A DNA stretch of 64,000 bases from positions 62,001-126,000 of the forward strand of contig NZ_MKKX01000032.1 in NCBI RefSeq assembly GCF_002091985.1, in the 5' to 3' direction. Under the pieces are notes generated by a model. The model was not told the DNA's origin and searched no databases. It saw only the letters and a program-made list of their open reading frames with translations. The stretch comes from Rhodococcus sp. 1163. GTDB lineage: Bacteria; Actinomycetota; Actinomycetes; Mycobacteriales; Mycobacteriaceae. Made by a program: the position numbers and the translations under genes. Within the stretch, counting starts at the first letter, position 1; each line of letters opens with the position of its first letter. Below are positions 18,856-27,391 of this stretch, in pieces.

Positions 18856-19964
18856 AGCGTGGCGCGCAGGAGCAGTACGTTGTAGTTCTGGTGCACCGTG
18901 GCGAGGAAGTACAGGTCAGGACCCGAGGACCACGGGTGAATGTAGGGGGCGTACGCACTGCGAAGCTGATTGGTGTCGACGAGCACCTCGGGCGGACTCC
19001 ACGGGCCGACGGGCGACGGGGAGCGTCGCATGACGATCGAATCGGAAGCGTCCGTGGTCAGCATCAAGTATTGACCGAGGTACTGGTTGTACGCGACGGA
19101 CAGCTCGCCGACGTCGCCGACTATGGGGGCCGCGAGGGCGGGGTCGCCCTTCTTCCACTCGGCGCCGGTCCAATATTCGTACGCGGCGAGGTTCAGGATG
19201 TCTTTTTCGAGTACGCGTGAGACGTAGCCGGAGTTGCCCCGCCCGGGAGGCGTGCCGTACTCGTAGACGAAGCCGCCGTCCTTCAGGAAGGCGTTCTGCT
19301 GGAAATTGCGGTTTCCGCCGTCGCTCGGACGTTGAGTCTCCGGGTGGACGGTCCAGTTCTCGCCGTTGTCACCGGATACTGCGATCGAGGAGTAGTTGGT
19401 TTCCCAATGTCCGGGCTGACCCCAGTCCCTGACCGACATCAAACTCATGAACTGATTCTGGCCGAGCGCGACACCGGCAGTAGGGATGCGGCTGATCTCG
19501 ATGAAGGGGATCTTGGGGCTCGGTACCAGTTCTTTGGCCTGGCCGAGTGGGTCCTTGACGATGCTGTCGAAGCTCATGCCATCGGTCAGGTTGCCGTCGT
19601 GGCTCCGCACGAGCGCGCTGCTGCGCCAGGACCACAGGCTCCCCTGCAAAAGGTTCGGCAGCCCGAGGCCTGCCGTATCACCGAAGGCGGTCAGGATCTC
19701 GCCGTTGCCGTTGTCCCACATGATGCCGAGGTCGGTGCCCAGCATGTTGACGTTCTGAGTCTCGTTCGGACTGGACATTCCGGTGGCCTGCGCGACGGCC
19801 ACGGTGCGTCCGGTGAGCTGCGGGAGGCCGAAGACACCGTTCAGTCCTGGAATCGGATTGACGATGTTCGGATTGGCCGATGCAGGACCGGCAATCACAA
19901 GAGATGTGACCACAACAGCAACAGCGACCGACGTGAAACGTTTCACTAGCCCCCCGGCTTTCAT
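18852..19964 (-). CDS. Secreted DUF4185 protein, candidate GH183 endo-D-arabinanase
   Basis: A 370-residue exported protein with a signal peptide (RFTSVAVAVVVTSLVIAGPA, cleavage near ASA-NP). The mature part matches the DUF4185 beta-propeller pattern (GTDLGIMWDNGNGEILTAFG, GMSFDS, then PVGPWSPPEVLVD). DUF4185 proteins include the GH183 endo-D-arabinanases that cut the D-arabinan of arabinogalactan, so a role in trimming the organism's own wall is plausible. Activity on this protein is inferred, not shown. The start may be ATG 19964 or a GTG six codons later preceded by a G-run. It is coupled to the downstream methyltransferase. Confidence 0.78.
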   Translation of the reverse strand: MKAGGLVKRFTSVAVAVVVTSLVIAGPASANPNIVNPIPGLNGVFGLPQLTGRTVAVAQATGMSSPNETQNVNMLGTDLGIMWDNGNGEILTAFGDTAGLGLPNLLQGSLWSWRSSALVRSHDGNLTDGMSFDSIVKDPLGQAKELVPSPKIPFIEISRIPTAGVALGQNQFMSLMSVRDWGQPGHWETNYSSIAVSGDNGENWTVHPETQRPSDGGNRNFQQNAFLKDGGFVYEYGTPPGRGNSGYVSRVLEKDILNLAAYEYWTGAEWKKGDPALAAPIVGDVGELSVAYNQYLGQYLMLTTDASDSIVMRRSPSPVGPWSPPEVLVDTNQLRSAYAPYIHPWSSGPDLYFLATVHQNYNVLLLRATL

Positions 19965-20104
19965 TCGAGTTCTTCAAACAGACCGCGGGAAGCATAACTC
20001 GAGGTTTCACCGGTCGAGCGGGCTTTTTTGTTCTTTCGGCAAAGTAAATGGGTTGGTCAGCGTAGGGAAAGCAAGCGCGAAGTCCGTTACTGCCGAGACG
20101 AGAA

Positions 20105-20263
20105 TCAGTCGTGCGGAACGGACTCGTCGACGTCTGCGGTGTCCCAGTCCAAAGTGGATCCGAGTTCCTCGGAATCGGCACGACGCGCAACGCGGCCCAG
20201 CACGACGGCGACCGCGAGGGCCACCACCAACCAGACGGCTATACCGATGAGTATTCCAAGCAC
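20105..20263 (-). CDS. Small single-helix membrane protein (52 residues)
   Basis: A short gene with a GTG start at 20263. It encodes a very hydrophobic N-terminal helix (LGILIGIAVWLVVALAVAVV), then basic LGRVARRA and an acidic tail (DWDTADVDESVPHD). This N-out, positive-inside design with a charged tail is typical of small actinobacterial membrane proteins. The ribosome site is weak. It lies 112 bases after the DUF2064 gene on the same strand, so it could be the last gene of that operon or stand alone. No function is recognised. The 140 bases between it and the DUF4185 gene hold nothing I can identify. Confidence 0.5.
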   Translation of the reverse strand: MLGILIGIAVWLVVALAVAVVLGRVARRADSEELGSTLDWDTADVDESVPHD

Positions 20264-20375
20264 ATGGTCTTTCTAGCACCGATATCTGAGAATGCGCGGA
20301 GAAACTAAGCTTTTCGATTGTTGCAATGCGATCGAAAGTGGTCACGGATTGGTTACGGACCGGTAGCGGCTACCT

Positions 20376-21041
20376 CTACAAGTGCCGAACGACCTGCTCG
20401 ACCGCCCTTCGGAACCGACTGCCGTCCAGGCACTGAGCTGCGACGATATCGAGGTCCGAGGCGTGGTCGACGTCACGCAGAATCGGCAGTGACCCGATGT
20501 TCGCGCCGAGTGCTTCGAGAGCCCTGCGAGTATCGGCGCCCGTCGTGGGACTGGACATCGTCACTTCGAGTAGCCCGCGTGCGAGCGCGGGATCTGCGAT
20601 GCCGAATCCCCACCAACCGCCGTCCTCGGCCATGCCGAGCACCGATCGACCCGGCTCGGTGAGCTGCATCGCGGCCTCGTTCAGCAGGGACACCGTCACT
20701 TGGGGAGTGTCCATCCCGATCTGAAAGACAGGATTGCCCGACGCGGCAGCATCCTCGTGCGCGTAACGCAGCCGCTCGGCGAAACCGTCGCCCCGCTGCG
20801 GAATCACGATGTACGACGCCAGTGCCGCGGTTATCTCTTCATGTCGGCTCGCCAGGGCGAGGTCCCCGGTCGTGGCGACGATGCGCTCGTCGAAGTCGGC
20901 GGCGGATACGGCGTCGAGGGTGTCGAGCAGGGCGGCGGCAGCGATGTCGGCGGCCATGTCGTCGCCGAGGGTTTTCGCGAGTCGGGTTTTCGCGAGTCCG
21001 GGTACGGGAGCTTTGGCGACGACGAGGGCGGTTACTTTCAC
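20376..21041 (-). CDS. DUF2064 glycosyltransferase-fold protein
   Basis: A 221-residue protein matching the DUF2064/TIGR04282 family, which has a nucleotidyltransferase-like fold (MKVTALVVAKAPVPGLAKTR at the start, and GMDTPQ and GMAEDGGWWGFGI in the middle). The Asp-x-Pro and Asp-Gly-Gly segments correspond to the sugar-nucleotide or metal site of related folds. The enzymatic role is unknown. Its start overlaps the stop of the GT2 gene by 4 bases. Pairing with GT2, epimerase and phosphorylase follows Rv0535-Rv0540 as I recall it. Confidence 0.82.
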   Translation of the reverse strand: MKVTALVVAKAPVPGLAKTRLAKTLGDDMAADIAAAALLDTLDAVSAADFDERIVATTGDLALASRHEEITAALASYIVIPQRGDGFAERLRYAHEDAAASGNPVFQIGMDTPQVTVSLLNEAAMQLTEPGRSVLGMAEDGGWWGFGIADPALARGLLEVTMSSPTTGADTRRALEALGANIGSLPILRDVDHASDLDIVAAQCLDGSRFRRAVEQVVRHL

Positions 21042-21700
21042 GAGAGCACCTTCCAGAAGTCCCGCACCGCGACGACGGTTCCCTTGACCGAGCCGGACAC
21101 CTTCGAGGTACCTGCTGTCCGTGGACTGTAGGAGACGTCGTGTTCGACGACCGTCCAGCCGGCTTTCGAGGCGAGGACGAGTAGTTGCAGCGGGTAGCCG
21201 GATCGGCGGTCGGTCACGCCGAGGTCGAGAAGTGCTTGGCGTCGTACTGCGCGGATTGCGCCGAGGTCGTGGACGGGCAGTTTGTACTTGGTTCGAAGCC
21301 GAAGGGCCAGGACGGCATTGCCGATTCGCGCGTGGATCGGTGAGTTTCCGCGGACGGTCTTGCGTCGACCTACGGCGAGATCCGCCTCTTCGAGGGCGGT
21401 GACCAGCAGGGGTAGCTCACGTGGATCCATCGAGCCGTCGCCGTCGAGAACGCACACGACTTCGGTTTCGGCGGCGAGAATTCCGGCATGTACCGCTGAT
21501 CCGTAACCGGGCACGGACTCCTGCACGACGTCGGCGCCGTGTGATCGAGCAACGTCGGCGGTGTCGTCCACGGAATTGTTGTCGACGACGATGACGCGGT
21601 AGCCGGCGGGCATGTCGGCGAGGACGCCGGGGAGCGAGCCTTCCTCGTTCATGCAGGGAATCACCACGGTGACATCGGTCGGCTCAAACACGCGGGGCAC
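21038..21700 (-). CDS. Family 2 glycosyltransferase (dolichyl-phosphate-sugar synthase-like)
   Basis: A 220-residue GT2 enzyme: TVVIPCMNEEGSLPGVLADM (nucleotide-binding strand), VVDNNSVDDTADVARSHG, and CVLDGDGSMDPRELP with the D-x-D-type metal motif. There are no membrane helices. Similar proteins move a sugar from a nucleotide donor to polyprenyl phosphate, as annotated for Rv0539. It overlaps the epimerase gene by 17 bases upstream and the DUF2064 gene by 4 bases downstream, so all are one operon. The sugar is unknown; the polytopic protein at 23613-24950 could use its product. Confidence 0.86.
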   Translation of the reverse strand: MPRVFEPTDVTVVIPCMNEEGSLPGVLADMPAGYRVIVVDNNSVDDTADVARSHGADVVQESVPGYGSAVHAGILAAETEVVCVLDGDGSMDPRELPLLVTALEEADLAVGRRKTVRGNSPIHARIGNAVLALRLRTKYKLPVHDLGAIRAVRRQALLDLGVTDRRSGYPLQLLVLASKAGWTVVEHDVSYSPRTAGTSKVSGSVKGTVVAVRDFWKVLS

Positions 21701-22739
21701 CGGTGCCTTCGGCGTCGCGAAGCGGTGCGGTTGCGAACTCGCGCAGACCGTCGAACGGCGAGATCGCGGCGTCGAATCCGATTGCGGTGCGGGCAGATTC
21801 GGGGCTGGCCACCACGTGCCGGACGTCCCCGGAGCGGTACTGTCCGGTCACTTCGGGGGTTGGGCCGCCGCAGGCCTGGGACAGTGCGGTTGCCACTTCG
21901 CCGATGGTGATCGGATGACCCGAGGACACATTGAGTGCGGTGAATCCGGGCAGATCGGCTGCGATGGACAGTACGTTCGCCGTGGCGACGTCGGAGACGT
22001 GCACGAAGTCGCGTGCTTGCAATCCGTCCTCGTACACCTGTGGTGGCCGTCCGGCTTCGAGTGAGGATCGGAACATCGCTGCGACGCCGGAGTACGGAGT
22101 GTTGCGTGGCATGTTCGGTCCGTAGACGTTGTGGTACCGAAGTGCGGTCACCGAGCCGCCGGTGGCAAGGGACCAGGCGAGTGCGTAGTTTTCCTGTGCA
22201 AGCTTGCTCGCGGCGTAGGTGCTTCGTGGCTGCAATGCCGAATCCTCGTTCACCAGAGCCCAATCCAGGGTGTCGCCGGTATTGGGGTCGATGTTGTCGA
22301 AGCGGCCTTCGTCGAGATCTCCGCGCGTGCGCGGACCGGGCACCACCGTCTCGCCCGCAGCATTGGTGTATCGCCCCTCGCCGTAGACGACCATCGAGGA
22401 CGCCAGCACCAAGCGTGTACAGCCCGCTTCGGCCATTGCCGAGAGCAGTACGGCGGTGCCGAAATCGTTGTGGCTTGCATACGCGGGTGCGTCTGCGGCG
22501 TCGACGCCTGCGCCGACGACGGCAGCCTGGTGACACACCGCGTCGACGCCGGTCAGCACGTCCACGAGTGAGTCGTGGTCACGGACGTCGACCCTCTCGA
22601 TACCCGGGATCGGTCGATCGCTCCCGTGCGCGGAGGGAAGAAATGCGTCGATCGCGACGACGTCGTAGCTGGGTCGGAGTGCGCCGAGGATATGTCCGCC
22701 GATGAATCCGGCTGCCCCGGTGAGCAATACGCGAGTCAT
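21684..22739 (-). CDS. NAD-dependent sugar epimerase/dehydratase (GalE3-like)
   Basis: 351 residues, extended SDR type. LLTGAAGFIGGHILGAL is the NAD-binding G-x-x-G-x-x-G motif, the catalytic pair is in STYAASKLAQENY (Y-x3-K), and VLASSMVVYGEG carries the Ser. Typical substrates are UDP-hexoses. ATG 22739 overlaps the phosphorylase stop by 4 bases; the longer open frame upstream lies over the phosphorylase gene and is not used. Resembles Rv0536 (galE3) in position. Confidence 0.88.
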   Translation of the reverse strand: MTRVLLTGAAGFIGGHILGALRPSYDVVAIDAFLPSAHGSDRPIPGIERVDVRDHDSLVDVLTGVDAVCHQAAVVGAGVDAADAPAYASHNDFGTAVLLSAMAEAGCTRLVLASSMVVYGEGRYTNAAGETVVPGPRTRGDLDEGRFDNIDPNTGDTLDWALVNEDSALQPRSTYAASKLAQENYALAWSLATGGSVTALRYHNVYGPNMPRNTPYSGVAAMFRSSLEAGRPPQVYEDGLQARDFVHVSDVATANVLSIAADLPGFTALNVSSGHPITIGEVATALSQACGGPTPEVTGQYRSGDVRHVVASPESARTAIGFDAAISPFDGLREFATAPLRDAEGTGAPRV

Positions 22740-23542
22740 GGCAGCTCGATCGGGAGTTCGACGCCCTCGTGCACGCGGCACGATTCGCATGGGCCCATCA
22801 GTGCGGCGCTGATAGCCGATCGAACCAAAGTTTTCAGTGGCTCGATGTTCTTCTGGAATTCGGCGAACACGTCGACTGCTCGAACTCCTTGCCCTGCCTC
22901 GATCCCCGCATCGAGGTCCGTGACGAGAGCGATGGGGGCGTAACACAATTCGAGTTCTCGGGCCAGTACCGCCTCGGGGTGTCCGGTCATGTTCACCAGT
23001 GTCCACCCCTGACGGGCATACCACTGGCTCTCGGCGCGGGTGGAGAATCTAGGGCCCTCGACGACCACCATCGTGCCGCCATCGACGGTGCCGGGCTGTA
23101 GCGCCGCGGCGCGTAGGTCGGCGCAGTACGGATCGGCGAATTCGACGTGGATTCCGCCGTTGTCGAAGTAGGTCTGCGGGCGCCCGCTCGTGCGATCGAC
23201 GAGTTGGTCGGGAATCACCACTGTTCCGGGCCCGTATTCGGGGAGCAGGCTCCCGACGGCACACGGGGCGAAGATGCGCTGCACTCCGAGCATGCGCATG
23301 GCCCACATGTTGGCGCGGTAGGGGAGAGTGTGCGGGGAGTACTCGTGACGAGCACCGTGCCGCGGAAGAAATGCGACGGTACGGCCGTCGACGTCGCCGA
23401 TCGTGATGGGCCCGCTCGTCGAACCGTACGGCGTGTCGATCGTGACCGACTGCGCGTCTTCCCCGAAGAACGAGTAGAAACCGCTACCACCGATGACCGC
23501 GATGTCGGCTCGGTGCGAAGTTGTTGTCGGCGTTGATGTCAT
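22736..23542 (-). CDS. mtnP: 5'-methylthioadenosine phosphorylase
   Basis: A 268-residue PNP/MTAP-family protein. IAVIGGSGFYSFFG forms the phosphate loop start, FLPRHGARHEYSPH is the family phosphate/His motif, and GPRFSTRAESQWY with NMTGHPEAVLAREL form the base and ribose sites. It splits methylthioadenosine (or a related thionucleoside) into adenine and methylthioribose-1-phosphate. The inosine-type substrate cannot be excluded. It is the first gene of a four-gene operon with three sugar-related proteins, an arrangement matching Rv0535 onward. Confidence 0.9.
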   Translation of the reverse strand: MTSTPTTTSHRADIAVIGGSGFYSFFGEDAQSVTIDTPYGSTSGPITIGDVDGRTVAFLPRHGARHEYSPHTLPYRANMWAMRMLGVQRIFAPCAVGSLLPEYGPGTVVIPDQLVDRTSGRPQTYFDNGGIHVEFADPYCADLRAAALQPGTVDGGTMVVVEGPRFSTRAESQWYARQGWTLVNMTGHPEAVLARELELCYAPIALVTDLDAGIEAGQGVRAVDVFAEFQKNIEPLKTLVRSAISAALMGPCESCRVHEGVELPIELP

Positions 23543-23612
23543 TGATTCATTTCCGTCCTCGGTATGCTGAGCCCATCGATGTTCGAGATTTCCACGTGGA
23601 TCGCAACGTTAG

Positions 23613-24950
23613 GTGAACGCTATCCGGTACTGGAGAGAATCTATCGCGGCTGTCCTCGCCGTTGGGCTCGTCGCAGTGGCATTCGTGGTCCCGTATCTGG
23701 ACAACGAGCTGATCACGCCGATCATCAACCGCACCCCGCAGCAGGTTCGTGATTTCGCCGATGCCGCACCGCTTTTCGGCTTCCGTGAGCTTCACCTCGG
23801 CTTGGGCACTCCGTTCGCGATTCTCATCGCGATCGCGGGCGTCCTGTGGGGGCCGGAGATTGCGCGCAGACTGTCGTGGCGGAAGCTGCTTCCGCTCACC
23901 TGGGGCGTGTCGCTGGCGTGGACGATGGCGCTGGCCATGGTCGACGGTTGGCGACGCGGATTCTCCACGCGCTTGTCCTCCACCGACGAGTATCTCCACG
24001 AAGTTCCCGACATCACCGATATACCGGCGACGCTGCAGGGTTTCTCCGAACGCATCCTCGATTACCAGGCCGACTCGTGGACGACGCATGTGTCCGGCCA
24101 TCCGCCGGGCGCGCTGCTGACGTTCGTGTGGCTTGATCGACTCGGGCTCAGCGGCGGTGCGTGGGCGGCATGGTTGTGTGTACTCGTCGGCACCAGCGCC
24201 ACTATGGCGCTCATCGTGACCGTCCGTGCTCTCGGTGACGAGACGATGGCGCGTCGTGCAGCCCCGTTCGTGGCGCTTGCGCCCGCAGCTGTCTGGATCG
24301 CAGTGTCTGCCGACGCGTTCTACGCCGGCGTGGTGGCCTGGGGAATCGCGTTGCTCGCTCTCTCGACGCAGAAGAACCGCTGGCCTGTATCGCTTGCTGC
24401 TGGTGTGCTTCTGGGCTTCGGCGTCTATCTCAATTACGGCCTCGGGTTGATGGCGCTCCCGGCGGTTGCGGTCCTTGTCGCCGGGCGCGCGCTGCGGCCG
24501 GCCGTGTGGTCGCTTCTCGGTGCGCTCGCGGGTGCGCTCGTCGTGGCGGCGATCTTCACTGCCTACGGCTTCTGGTGGTTCGACGGCTACGAGCTCGTGC
24601 AGGAGCGTTACTACCAGGGCATCGCGACGGACCGACCGTTCGAGTACTGGGGTTGGGCCAACTTCGCGGCGTTGTTCTGCGCGCTCGGGATTGCCGTTCC
24701 TGCTGCGTTTCCGCGCATCTTCACTCGGGTGCAGCCGATCAATCTTCTGGTCATCGCCGGGCTTGCGGCCGTGGTGATGGCAGATCTGAGTCAGCTGAGC
24801 AAAGCCGAAACCGAGCGCATCTGGCTGCCGTTCGCCATGTGGATGCTCCTGGCGCCCGCAGTGCTTCCGCAACGCACGCACCGGTTCTGGTTGGGATTGC
24901 AGGTTCTCGTGGCACTTGCAATCAACCATCTGCTCTTCACCAACTGGTGA
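23613..24950 (+). CDS. Polytopic membrane protein, GT-C-like (Rv0541c-type)
   Basis: 445 residues with about 10-12 membrane helices. The first outer loop between helices 1 and 2 contains charged residues and, further on, DEYLHEVPDI and SGHPPGALLTFVWLDRLGL, the loop-rich arrangement of GT-C polyprenyl-phosphate-dependent glycosyltransferases. No catalytic Asp can be assigned with confidence. It is divergent from the phosphorylase-epimerase-GT2 operon (70-base gap, GTG start at 23613), and the same neighbours occur around Rv0541c. I infer it uses a lipid-linked sugar made by the GT2 enzyme. Confidence 0.8.
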   Translation: MNAIRYWRESIAAVLAVGLVAVAFVVPYLDNELITPIINRTPQQVRDFADAAPLFGFRELHLGLGTPFAILIAIAGVLWGPEIARRLSWRKLLPLTWGVSLAWTMALAMVDGWRRGFSTRLSSTDEYLHEVPDITDIPATLQGFSERILDYQADSWTTHVSGHPPGALLTFVWLDRLGLSGGAWAAWLCVLVGTSATMALIVTVRALGDETMARRAAPFVALAPAAVWIAVSADAFYAGVVAWGIALLALSTQKNRWPVSLAAGVLLGFGVYLNYGLGLMALPAVAVLVAGRALRPAVWSLLGALAGALVVAAIFTAYGFWWFDGYELVQERYYQGIATDRPFEYWGWANFAALFCALGIAVPAAFPRIFTRVQPINLLVIAGLAAVVMADLSQLSKAETERIWLPFAMWMLLAPAVLPQRTHRFWLGLQVLVALAINHLLFTNW

Positions 24951-24966
24951 TGCGCTGCGCGGGCGG

Positions 24967-25617
24967 TTAAGCACGCTCCAACCGTGCGAAGAACCGTCCG
25001 TGGATCGGTGCGATATCGACTACGGCGAGGCCTGCGGCGTGTGCGATGGCATAGGTTGCGTTGGCGCTGACGCTCGCCCACGCGAACCACTCGCCCACCA
25101 TCGTGTCGGTCTCCCAGCGGACTGTCTGTGGTTGTACTTCGGCGGCGCCGGGCGCGTGGACCTCGGCGATGACGGCGCCGTCGGGTCGAATGAGCTCCGC
25201 GGCTCGGCGAAGCAAGCGGACAGGGTCGCCGCCGATGCCGATGTTTCCGTCGGCCAGCAAGACGCAGGCCCAGTCACCGGCATTGGGTAAGGGCTCGAAC
25301 AGATCGCGAAGTACCGCCCGTCCACCGCGCCCGACCGTCAGATCGACGGCCTTCTTCGAGGTGTCGACGCCTAGTGCAGAGATGCCGCGTCGCGCCAGGC
25401 CCTCGGTGAGTCGACCGGGACCACAGCCGAGGTCGAGGGTGGGGCCGTTGCAGTGGCCGATCATCCGGCCGTCGGCGATTCGGTCTTCGGTGCTCGATGC
25501 CGGGCCGCCCATCCAGCGAGCGGTGGGCAGCGGCTCACGGGTTCCGTTCGAGTGCCCCATCCAACAGGGCAAACCACAGGAGGCTCTGCTGAACAGTTCG
25601 TCTGCCGTGACTCTCAC
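24967..25617 (-). CDS. SAM-dependent methyltransferase
   Basis: 216 residues from GTG 25617, which overlaps the upstream membrane-protein stop by 4 bases and has GGAG 6 bases upstream. GPTLDLGCGPGRLTEGLARRG is SAM motif I, split here as LDLGCGPGR plus ISALGVDTSKKAV motif II, and WACVLLADGNIGIGG follows. The substrate is unknown. It closes the operon lipoprotein / molybdopterin oxidoreductase / membrane protein / methyltransferase, and converges on the polytopic membrane gene with only 16 bases between. Confidence 0.85.
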   Translation of the reverse strand: MRVTADELFSRASCGLPCWMGHSNGTREPLPTARWMGGPASSTEDRIADGRMIGHCNGPTLDLGCGPGRLTEGLARRGISALGVDTSKKAVDLTVGRGGRAVLRDLFEPLPNAGDWACVLLADGNIGIGGDPVRLLRRAAELIRPDGAVIAEVHAPGAAEVQPQTVRWETDTMVGEWFAWASVSANATYAIAHAAGLAVVDIAPIHGRFFARLERA

Positions 25618-26114
25618 GTCGCTCTCCTGTTCGAGGTCTGTGCGATACGGATCGCGTACGCCAGTGCGCTGACTCCGAACAGCACCGCTGTCAGTACCAG
25701 CCAGCGACCGAGATAAGGCTCCTGCGTCAATCCGGTTGCGGTAGTAAATGTTTCGGATCCTTGCTGAATGATTCCGGGAAAGAACAGGACGAAAGTCAGC
25801 GCCGTGCCCATGAGCGGGACACGGATGTAGTTGAGCGGGGATACGCGCCAGGTGAGTGCGGGTGCCCGTCCGCGCATCGCGTCGAGTCCGGCAGTGAGCG
25901 AGCGGTCGGCGAGCGAATACAGGGGAAAAAGAAGAAGGTCGTGGACGACGATGGCACCGGCGAACCACACTGCAATCGATTGCCACCAGACGTTCCGATT
26001 CCAGAACGTAGCTATGCCTGCCACGTAGACCACGTACCCCACCAGCGCCAATGCGAAACACACTGCAAGTAGGTGCAGGGGACGGGCGCCGTAGATGCGG
26101 GTGAACGCTGCCAT
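25614..26114 (-). CDS. Four-helix integral membrane protein
   Basis: 166 residues from ATG 26114, whose A is shared with the oxidoreductase stop codon (TGATG), a classic coupled arrangement. Hydrophobic helices include HLLAVCFALALVGYVVYVAG, VWFAGAIVVHDLLLFPLYSL, MGTALTFVLFFPGII and WLVLTAVLFGVSALAYAI. No family is recognised. Tight coupling with the molybdopterin protein suggests a partner role such as quinone or heme-linked electron transfer, but conserved histidines are few. Confidence 0.8.
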   Translation of the reverse strand: MAAFTRIYGARPLHLLAVCFALALVGYVVYVAGIATFWNRNVWWQSIAVWFAGAIVVHDLLLFPLYSLADRSLTAGLDAMRGRAPALTWRVSPLNYIRVPLMGTALTFVLFFPGIIQQGSETFTTATGLTQEPYLGRWLVLTAVLFGVSALAYAIRIAQTSNRRAT

Positions 26115-27391
26115 CACGCGTTCCTGAATTCGATTGCCTTCACCCATTTGGTGTTGTGCACTCCTGGCATGGCCGGGACGATGATCCGCGCGGGGTACCC
26201 ATGGTCGGGGGAGAGGTCGACGCCGTTGACCTGCAGTGCGAGCAGTGAATCGGCGTCGAGGACCTGGTTGGACTGCAGTGTGGCCTGACGGAAAGGCCCA
26301 TTCTCCTCGATCGAGGTGACCTGCGCCGACCGAAGATCCTCGACGCCGGCTGCCGACGCGAGGTCACGTAACCGGACGCCGGTCCAGCGCTGAACCGTCG
26401 ACCATCCTTCGACGCAGGCGATGGGTAGATCGGCGGTGTGCTGCTCCATCCGCAGGAGGGCTTCTCTGGTGAACGTCACCGCGCTCGCACCTCCGGTCAG
26501 TTCGAGGGTCCAGCTCGCGCCCGTGGCGTCCTCGGTGATCCGGGCTGCGGAGGCTGTGCGGTTGATCTGGAAATCGTCGGGTCCGTCTCCGTACGACCGG
26601 CCGCGGGGAAGAAGTATCGCGGCGTTGCGGAGGAACCCGCCAGTGGTCTGCCCCACGGTGAGGGCTGCGACGAACAGTGCGCCACCGCCGACGAGGGCGA
26701 GCGCTCCGCGCCTGCTGATCGTGGGATCGGTGGGGTCCTCGGCGATGAGGTCGGATCCGTCGGGATCGACTTCCTGCTCGGTCTGCTTGTCCTTCAGGAC
26801 CTGGATGAGCGAGCGAGAGCGAAGAGTGCGAAACATCAACGGAGTCTTGATGATCGCGTGCGAGACGAAACCGGCGATGAAGATCCATGCACCCCAGTAG
26901 TGGGCGGTGTAGAAGCTGAAGCCGAAGATGTAGTCGTACTGGATGTTGAGAACTCCGGTGACGATCTCGAAAAGAATCCCGCCGACGAGCGCGAGCAGGG
27001 AAAGCCGTTCCAGTGCTTGAGAAACCGAGCGGATCGGAGGCGTCACGAACAGCTTGGGTATGACCGACCACAGTTTCGCCAACACGATCGGAACCAGGAT
27101 CAATCCGAGGCCGACATGCAGACCTTGGGTGAAGCGGTACAACCACGATGGGTTGGTGGGCCAGTCGAAGTAGGGGAGCCGCAGCCAGCCGACATCTGTC
27201 GGAAGGGCTTGGCCGAACTGTGGGCCATACGCTATGTAGGAGGCAAGCCCGGTGAGGATGACGATGGGCAGGCCGGCGAGCAGTACGGCGCCGAAGATCG
27301 AAGTGAGCCAGGGGCCTCGAAGCGGACTACGAAACCGTCCGCGCGAGGCCGCCATGTGCGGTGACCTCGCGCGGACGGTTTCGTCGTTCAT
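26114..27391 (-). CDS. Membrane molybdopterin-dependent oxidoreductase (cytochrome b561-like + sulfite oxidase-like)
   Basis: A 425-residue fusion. Residues about 25-210 are a four-helix cytochrome-b-type domain with histidines (LHVGLGL, YTAHYWGAW, FVSHAIIK). SRRGALALVGGGALFVAALT near residue 228 resembles a twin-arginine segment leading to the outer-face domain. The last 170 residues are a sulfite oxidase-like molybdopterin domain with the Mo-ligand cysteine in IACVEGWSTVQRWTGVRL. It probably passes electrons between a periplasmic substrate and the membrane. The substrate is unknown. Its ATG follows the lipoprotein stop with no gap. Confidence 0.87.
   Translation of the reverse strand: MNDETVRARSPHMAASRGRFRSPLRGPWLTSIFGAVLLAGLPIVILTGLASYIAYGPQFGQALPTDVGWLRLPYFDWPTNPSWLYRFTQGLHVGLGLILVPIVLAKLWSVIPKLFVTPPIRSVSQALERLSLLALVGGILFEIVTGVLNIQYDYIFGFSFYTAHYWGAWIFIAGFVSHAIIKTPLMFRTLRSRSLIQVLKDKQTEQEVDPDGSDLIAEDPTDPTISRRGALALVGGGALFVAALTVGQTTGGFLRNAAILLPRGRSYGDGPDDFQINRTASAARITEDATGASWTLELTGGASAVTFTREALLRMEQHTADLPIACVEGWSTVQRWTGVRLRDLASAAGVEDLRSAQVTSIEENGPFRQATLQSNQVLDADSLLALQVNGVDLSPDHGYPARIIVPAMPGVHNTKWVKAIEFRNA

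Noticed and set aside
23547-24974. A 475-codon minus-strand frame opposite the polytopic membrane protein
   Set aside because: Highly charged, His/Arg/Glu-rich translation; the plus strand encodes a clear multi-helix protein in the same place.
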